A stretch of 19,646 nucleotides of DNA from Rhodospira sp. (GTDB taxonomy: Bacteria > Pseudomonadota > Alphaproteobacteria > Rhodospirillales > Rhodospirillaceae): assembly GCA_028277295.1 (NCBI GenBank), contig JANQGN010000478.1:1-19646 (forward strand), given 5' to 3'. The position numbers and the translations under genes are program-made. Below are positions 15,996 through 19,646 of this stretch, one piece after another. How positions within the stretch are numbered: the first letter of the stretch is position 1; every line of letters starts with the position of its first letter. The notes under the pieces are model-generated. The model was not told the origin of the DNA. It ran no database searches and saw only the letters and a program-made list of their open reading frames with translations.

Positions 15996-16451
15996 TCACA
16001 ACCCCATCTCTTGCTTGACCTCGATCATGCGCAAACACGCCCGCGCCGCCATGCCGCCGATGTTCTTTCCGTCCGGGCGGGCGCGCTCCAGCGCCTGGTC
16101 ACGGGTTCGGCAGGTCAGGATGGCGTTGCCCACGGCAAGGGAGTAGTCCAGCGCAAGCCGGTTCACGCCGGCCATGGCTTCGCGGCACACGTGCTCGTAG
16201 TGGTCCGTTTCGCCCTGGATGGCGCAACCCAGCAGCACGTAGCCGGAATAGCGATGATCCGTGGCGCGAAGCTCCATGGCGCGGATGGCATAGCGAATCA
16301 CCGACGGAATCTCCAGGATGCCCGGAACGATGATTCGCTTATAGCCGGCCCCCCGGGCGGTCAGCTCCCGCACGGCGCCACGCACAAGATTGTCTGCGAT
16401 CTCGTCGTAGAACCGGGCCTCAACGATCAGGATGCGCGCGCCATCCACCAT
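15996..16451 (-). CDS. ribH: 6,7-dimethyl-8-ribityllumazine synthase
   Basis: Lumazine synthase condenses 5-amino-6-ribitylaminouracil with 3,4-dihydroxybutanone 4-phosphate, the penultimate step of riboflavin synthesis. The 151-aa protein carries ILIVEARFYDEIAD with the ring-stacking Phe14, VPGILEIP, and GCAIQGETDHYEHV with the catalytic His84. NAILTCRTRDQALERA is the usual GxLTxxxxxQAxxR block with Cys in place of a small residue. ATG 16451 has GGAGGG at 9 nt, so it is preferred over TTG 16457; with it the gene starts 2 nt after the ribB stop, tight enough for coupling. Confidence 0.95.
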   Translation of the reverse strand: MVDGARILIVEARFYDEIADNLVRGAVRELTARGAGYKRIIVPGILEIPSVIRYAIRAMELRATDHRYSGYVLLGCAIQGETDHYEHVCREAMAGVNRLALDYSLAVGNAILTCRTRDQALERARPDGKNIGGMAARACLRMIEVKQEMGL

Positions 16452-16453
16452 TC

Positions 16454-17605
16454 TCAACAGCCCTCCAGCGGGGGAATCGGCCTTTGCTCAACCACGCTGA
16501 GGCCATAGCCGTCAAGGGCAATGATGGTGCGGCGGGTGTTGGACAACAGGATCATGTCGCGAACGCCGAGATCCAGCAGGATTTGTGCCCCCACGCCGTA
16601 GTCGACCAGGCGGCCCACATCGCCGCGTCCCTCCAGGCGCGCGCGCACACGGCTGCTCAGCGCTGTCTGGTGTGGCTCGCGAATCAGCACGATGACACCG
16701 GTCCCGTGCGCCGCGATGGTCTCCATGGCCTGATGCAGCAGGTCGCCCTTGCCGCCTTCGACATCATGCAGGACGTCGTCCAGCACATTGAGGGCGTGCA
16801 TGCGCACCAGGGTCGGCGTATGCGGATCGATGCGGCCCTTCACCAGGGCGATGTGCTCGGCATAGGCGACCGTGTTGGCGTAAACCACCATGCGCCAGTC
16901 GCCGCCGTATTGGGACACCAGGTCGGTTTCGATCTCGCGTCGGACGATGCGCTCGGTCCGCCGCCGGTGGGCGATCAGGTCGGCGATGGTCCCAACCTTC
17001 AGGTTGTGATATTGGGCGAAACGCACCAGGTCCGGCATGCGGGCCATGGTGCCGTCATCGTTCATGATTTCACAGATCACGCCGGCCGGGATCAGGCCGG
17101 CCAGACGCGAGACGTCCACCGCCGCCTCGGTATGGCCGGCGCGGACCAGTACGCCGCCGTCGCGGGCCATGAGCGGGAAGATATGCCCTGGCGTCGCGAC
17201 ATCGTCCTTGCCCTTGGAGGGGTCGATGGCCACGGCGATGGTATGCGCCCGGTCTGAAGCCGAGATGCCGGTGGTCACCCCCTCCTTGGCCTCGATCGAG
17301 TACGTAAAGGCGGTGCCGTGACGCGAACTGTTCTGCTGCGGCATCAGCGGCAGGGCAAGGTCCCGGCAGCGCTCCCCGGTCAGCGCCAGGCAGATCAGGC
17401 CACGGCCATACTTGGCCATGAAGTTGATGGCGTTGGGCGTGGCCATCTGCGCGGGGATCACCAGATCGCCTTCATTCTCCCGATCCTCGTCATCCACCAG
17501 GATGAACATGCGGCCATTGCGCGCGTCCTCGATAATCTCCTCGGGCGCTGACAGGAAGGTGCTGAACGTCGTGTGGGTGGTGTCGACCCGGTCGGGAGTC
17601 CCCAA
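16454..17605 (-). CDS. ribB: 3,4-dihydroxy-2-butanone 4-phosphate synthase with degenerate GTP cyclohydrolase II domain (RibBX type)
   Basis: A 383-aa two-domain protein. The N-terminal RibB domain (about 18-218) is intact, with the Mg/substrate loop DDEDRENEGD (38-47), the SRHGTAFTYSI region and RAGHTEAAVD (155-164). The C-terminal domain (about 225-375) has the RibA fold order (VRMH, DYGVGAQILLDLGV, DGYGLSVVE) but not its chemistry. The stretch that normally supplies three zinc cysteines reads MHALNVLDDVLHDVEGGKG (about 269-287), and the catalytic YLRQEGRG-type motif is VLIREPHQ. Only one Cys, the last residue, remains in this half. I infer butanone-phosphate synthase activity only. The start is TTG 17605, 8 nt after AGGAG and 5 nt after ribE. 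Confidence 0.92.
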   Translation of the reverse strand: MGTPDRVDTTHTTFSTFLSAPEEIIEDARNGRMFILVDDEDRENEGDLVIPAQMATPNAINFMAKYGRGLICLALTGERCRDLALPLMPQQNSSRHGTAFTYSIEAKEGVTTGISASDRAHTIAVAIDPSKGKDDVATPGHIFPLMARDGGVLVRAGHTEAAVDVSRLAGLIPAGVICEIMNDDGTMARMPDLVRFAQYHNLKVGTIADLIAHRRRTERIVRREIETDLVSQYGGDWRMVVYANTVAYAEHIALVKGRIDPHTPTLVRMHALNVLDDVLHDVEGGKGDLLHQAMETIAAHGTGVIVLIREPHQTALSSRVRARLEGRGDVGRLVDYGVGAQILLDLGVRDMILLSNTRRTIIALDGYGLSVVEQRPIPPLEGC

Positions 17606-17610
17606 GGCGC

Positions 17611-18201
17611 CTACTCCTTCGCCTCCAGCAGCCGCGCCACATAGCGGGCCAACATGTCGATTTCCAGGTTCACCCGGTCGCCCACGGCCAGGGTGCCAAA
17701 GGTGGTGACGTCCGCCGTGTGCGGAATGATGTTGACATCGAAATGGTCATCGGCAACAGCGTTGACGGTCAAGGACACGCCGTCCAGGGCCACCGAGCCC
17801 TTGGAGGCAATGTAGTGCTTGAGCGGCGTCGGCACGGCGAAGGTGAATCGGACCGACTCGCCCTCCTGGCGCCGGCCGGCCACCCGGGCGACGCCGTCCA
17901 CGTGCCCGGACACGATATGCCCGCCCAGTTCATCCCCCATGGCCAGGGCGCGTTCCAGATTAACGCGCGTCCCCTCGACCCAGGCACCCAGGGTGGTGAC
18001 GCTGAGGGTTTCCGCCGACGCCTGCACCTTGTACCAGGCCGGCCCGGTCTCGATCACCGTCAGGCAGCACCCGTTGTGAGCGATCGACGCCCCCAGGGGA
18101 ATGGTGTCCGTGTCGTAGCGAGTCTCGATCGTAAACTTGGTATCGCCGGACGGTTCAATCCGCCGCACCCGGCCCAGGTCGGTGATGATGCCGGTGAACA
18201 T
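17611..18201 (-). CDS. ribE: Riboflavin synthase, alpha subunit
   Basis: Riboflavin synthase dismutates two lumazine molecules into riboflavin and the pyrimidine precursor. The 196-aa protein has the expected two tandem lumazine-binding barrels, with MFTGIITDLGRV at the N-terminus, NGCCLTVIE and GGHIVSGHVDGVA in domain 1, and KGSVALDGVSLTVN and IIPHTADVTTFG in domain 2. ATG 18201 begins the universally used MFTGII. It lies 51 bp after ribD and 5 nt before the ribB start, within a clear operon. No FMN riboswitch is seen in the ribD-ribE gap. Confidence 0.97.
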   Translation of the reverse strand: MFTGIITDLGRVRRIEPSGDTKFTIETRYDTDTIPLGASIAHNGCCLTVIETGPAWYKVQASAETLSVTTLGAWVEGTRVNLERALAMGDELGGHIVSGHVDGVARVAGRRQEGESVRFTFAVPTPLKHYIASKGSVALDGVSLTVNAVADDHFDVNIIPHTADVTTFGTLAVGDRVNLEIDMLARYVARLLEAKE

Positions 18202-18252
18202 ACGCCTGAAGGCTCCTGCAAGGATCGTCGGGAAAAGACTGTCCAGCGACGG

Positions 18253-19413
18253 TCAGGCGCCGACGCGCCGCGCCCACAGCACCATGTCGGAACCGACCGG
18301 TGTCCAGTCCAGGGGGGCAAAATTGGCGCAATCGGCCAGCCGGTCAACCCCGAAGCCGGCCACCGCCGGCCGCGCGTCTTCGCCCAGCAGGCGTGGGGCC
18401 AGCATCCAGGCCAGTTGATCCACCAGATCGGCCGCCAGGAGCGACCCGATCAACCGGCCGCCTCCCTCCACCAGGAGGCGCGTCAGGCCGGCGTCACCCA
18501 ACGCCCGCAACGCGGCGCGCACATCGACCTGCCCTGCCCCGTCACTCGCCACGGGCAGAATACGCGCCCCATGGGCCTCAAGGCGGCCTCGTCGCGCGTG
18601 ACCCTCGGCCGTCTCCACGGTCTCGGCGCGGCAGAGCACCCACACGGGGATGCGGCTCGCGCTGGCGACCAGGCGACTGTCGGCGGGAAGGCGTAAGGCG
18701 CTGTCGATCACCACCCGCACGGGCGAGCGGTCCTCAAGCCCGGGCAACCGGCAATCGAGCATGGGGTCATCGGTCAGCGCCGTCCCGATCCCAACGGCGA
18801 TGGCGTCGTGGGTGGCGCGCAGGCGATGCCCCAGGGCGCGGGCCCGTGGACCGGTGATCCAGCGGCTTTCCCCACGCGCCGTCGCGATACGGCCGTCCAG
18901 GGTGGTGGCGGCCTTCACCGTCACCAGCGGCCGCCCGGCGGTGATCCGGGTCAGGAAGCCGGCGGTGACAACGCCGGCCTCCTCCGCCCCCAGTCCTTCG
19001 TCCACGCGCACCCCGGCGGCCCGCAGGCGCGCCAAGCCACGGCCCGAGACGCGGGGATCGGGGTCCCTGATCGCGACGACCACCCGGGAAACACCGGCCG
19101 CAATCAGGGCGTCCGCGCAGGGCGGTGTCTGGCCGTAATGGGAGCACGGCTCCAGGGTGACATAGGCACAGGCGCCGCGCGCCCGGTCGCCGGCCCGGGT
19201 CAGGGCCTCCACCTCGGCGTGGGGACGACCGCCGGGCTGGGTCCAGCCCCGCCCAACCACCACGCCCCCGGCGGCATCCTCGCGCACCAGCACACACCCG
19301 ACCGCCGGGTTGGGCCAGACCTGGCCCAGCCCACGCCGGGCCAGGGCCAGGGCGGCGACCATGTGGTCCCGGTCCGCGGCCGATCCAGGATGCGCGCTAG
19401 TAGTCGTCTCCAC
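18253..19413 (-). CDS. ribD: Bifunctional riboflavin deaminase/reductase
   Basis: RibD performs the second and third steps of riboflavin synthesis: deamination of the pyrimidine, then NADPH reduction of the ribosyl side chain. In 386 aa the deaminase domain (about 14-150) has its Zn site at His65 (RPHAEVEAL), Cys90 and Cys99 (TLEPCSHYGQTPPC), with catalytic Glu67. The reductase domain (about 160-386) shows VKAATTLDGRIAT, GESRWITGP, DDPMLDCR and LLVEGGGRLIGSLL. The start is GTG 19413, overlapping the nrdR 3' end by 17 bp; the ATG of Met18 (19362) would still keep the whole deaminase domain. The nrdR-ribD pairing is common in proteobacteria. Confidence 0.96.
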   Translation of the reverse strand: METTTSAHPGSAADRDHMVAALALARRGLGQVWPNPAVGCVLVREDAAGGVVVGRGWTQPGGRPHAEVEALTRAGDRARGACAYVTLEPCSHYGQTPPCADALIAAGVSRVVVAIRDPDPRVSGRGLARLRAAGVRVDEGLGAEEAGVVTAGFLTRITAGRPLVTVKAATTLDGRIATARGESRWITGPRARALGHRLRATHDAIAVGIGTALTDDPMLDCRLPGLEDRSPVRVVIDSALRLPADSRLVASASRIPVWVLCRAETVETAEGHARRGRLEAHGARILPVASDGAGQVDVRAALRALGDAGLTRLLVEGGGRLIGSLLAADLVDQLAWMLAPRLLGEDARPAVAGFGVDRLADCANFAPLDWTPVGSDMVLWARRVGA

Positions 19414-19646
19414 CTAGCTTCTCAACAAAGGTCTCAAAGTCCTTAGCTTCTCTAAAGTTTTTGTACACCGAGGCAAAGCGTACGTAGGCCACGGGGTCGA
19501 GCGTGGACAACGCCTCCATGACCATCTCGCCCACGGTATTGGACGAAATCTCGGTCTCTCCGGAGCTTTCCAGGCGCCGCTGGATCCCGTTGACCACGCG
19601 CTCGATCCGCTCGCTGTCGATGGGCCGCTTGCGGCAGGCGATCTGA
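19397..19646 (-). CDS. nrdR: Transcriptional repressor NrdR, C-terminal part
   Basis: The last 82 residues of NrdR, the nucleotide-sensing repressor of ribonucleotide reductase genes. The visible part covers much of the ATP-cone domain: IACRKRPIDSERIERVVNGI, SSGETEISSNTVGEMVMEAL, LDPVAYVRFASVYKNFREAKDF and the C-terminal ETFVEKLGG. The N-terminal zinc ribbon lies beyond the right edge. It is the first visible gene of the riboflavin series and overlaps ribD, so both are probably on one transcript. Confidence 0.95.
   Translation of the reverse strand, partial: QIACRKRPIDSERIERVVNGIQRRLESSGETEISSNTVGEMVMEALSTLDPVAYVRFASVYKNFREAKDFETFVEKLGGDDY

Noticed and set aside
18202..18252. Possible FMN riboswitch in the rib operon
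   Set aside because: The gap is only 51 bp and has none of the conserved RFN-element blocks; the gap before ribB is 5 bp.

Overview
The window is GC-rich chromosomal DNA, densely packed with housekeeping genes. It most resembles an alphaproteobacterium of the Rhodospirillales (Rhodospirillum/Pararhodospirillum-like). The evidence is the nrdR-ribD-ribE-ribB-ribH-nusB-thiL series, a K+-independent-type H+-pyrophosphatase, a Mg-type HemB and an alphaproteobacterial HPPK. The genus is inferred from gene order and protein style, not proven.

Region 1 (1-3513, minus strand): the N-terminal part of a glycogen phosphorylase that runs off the left edge, a LuxO/NtrC-like sigma-54 response regulator with no kinase beside it, and a hotdog thioesterase. 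Region 2 (3664-7498, plus strand): a creatininase-family amidohydrolase, a DCC-family thiol oxidoreductase, then metY and hemB, which overlap at a GTGA. Region 3 (7499-8001): no gene; six perfect copies of a 16-bp G-rich unit followed by nested inverted repeats. Region 4 (8002-10762): a FrnE-like DsbA protein converging on folK, then, after a divergent regulatory gap, an NYN-domain nuclease and a family-5-type uracil-DNA glycosylase. Region 5 (10763-11131): no gene; two different dispersed repeats joined end to end, then hairpins and the hppA terminator.

Region 6 (11132-19646, all minus strand): read in the direction of transcription it is nrdR (partial), ribD, ribE, a RibB with a decayed GTP cyclohydrolase II domain, ribH, nusB, a repeat-filled gap, thiL, a FliL-like membrane protein and hppA. 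The rib genes cover most of riboflavin synthesis. GTP cyclohydrolase II activity is probably encoded elsewhere, because the C-terminal domain of the RibB protein has lost its zinc cysteines.

I found no clear new defence or mobile system. The least ordinary material is the non-coding repeats: (a) a palindromic element present twice whose edge supplies the TAG stop codon of the neighbouring gene in both cases; (b) a 97-bp element present twice without indels, whose internal hairpin is kept by wobble pairs; and (c) the 16-bp minisatellite.
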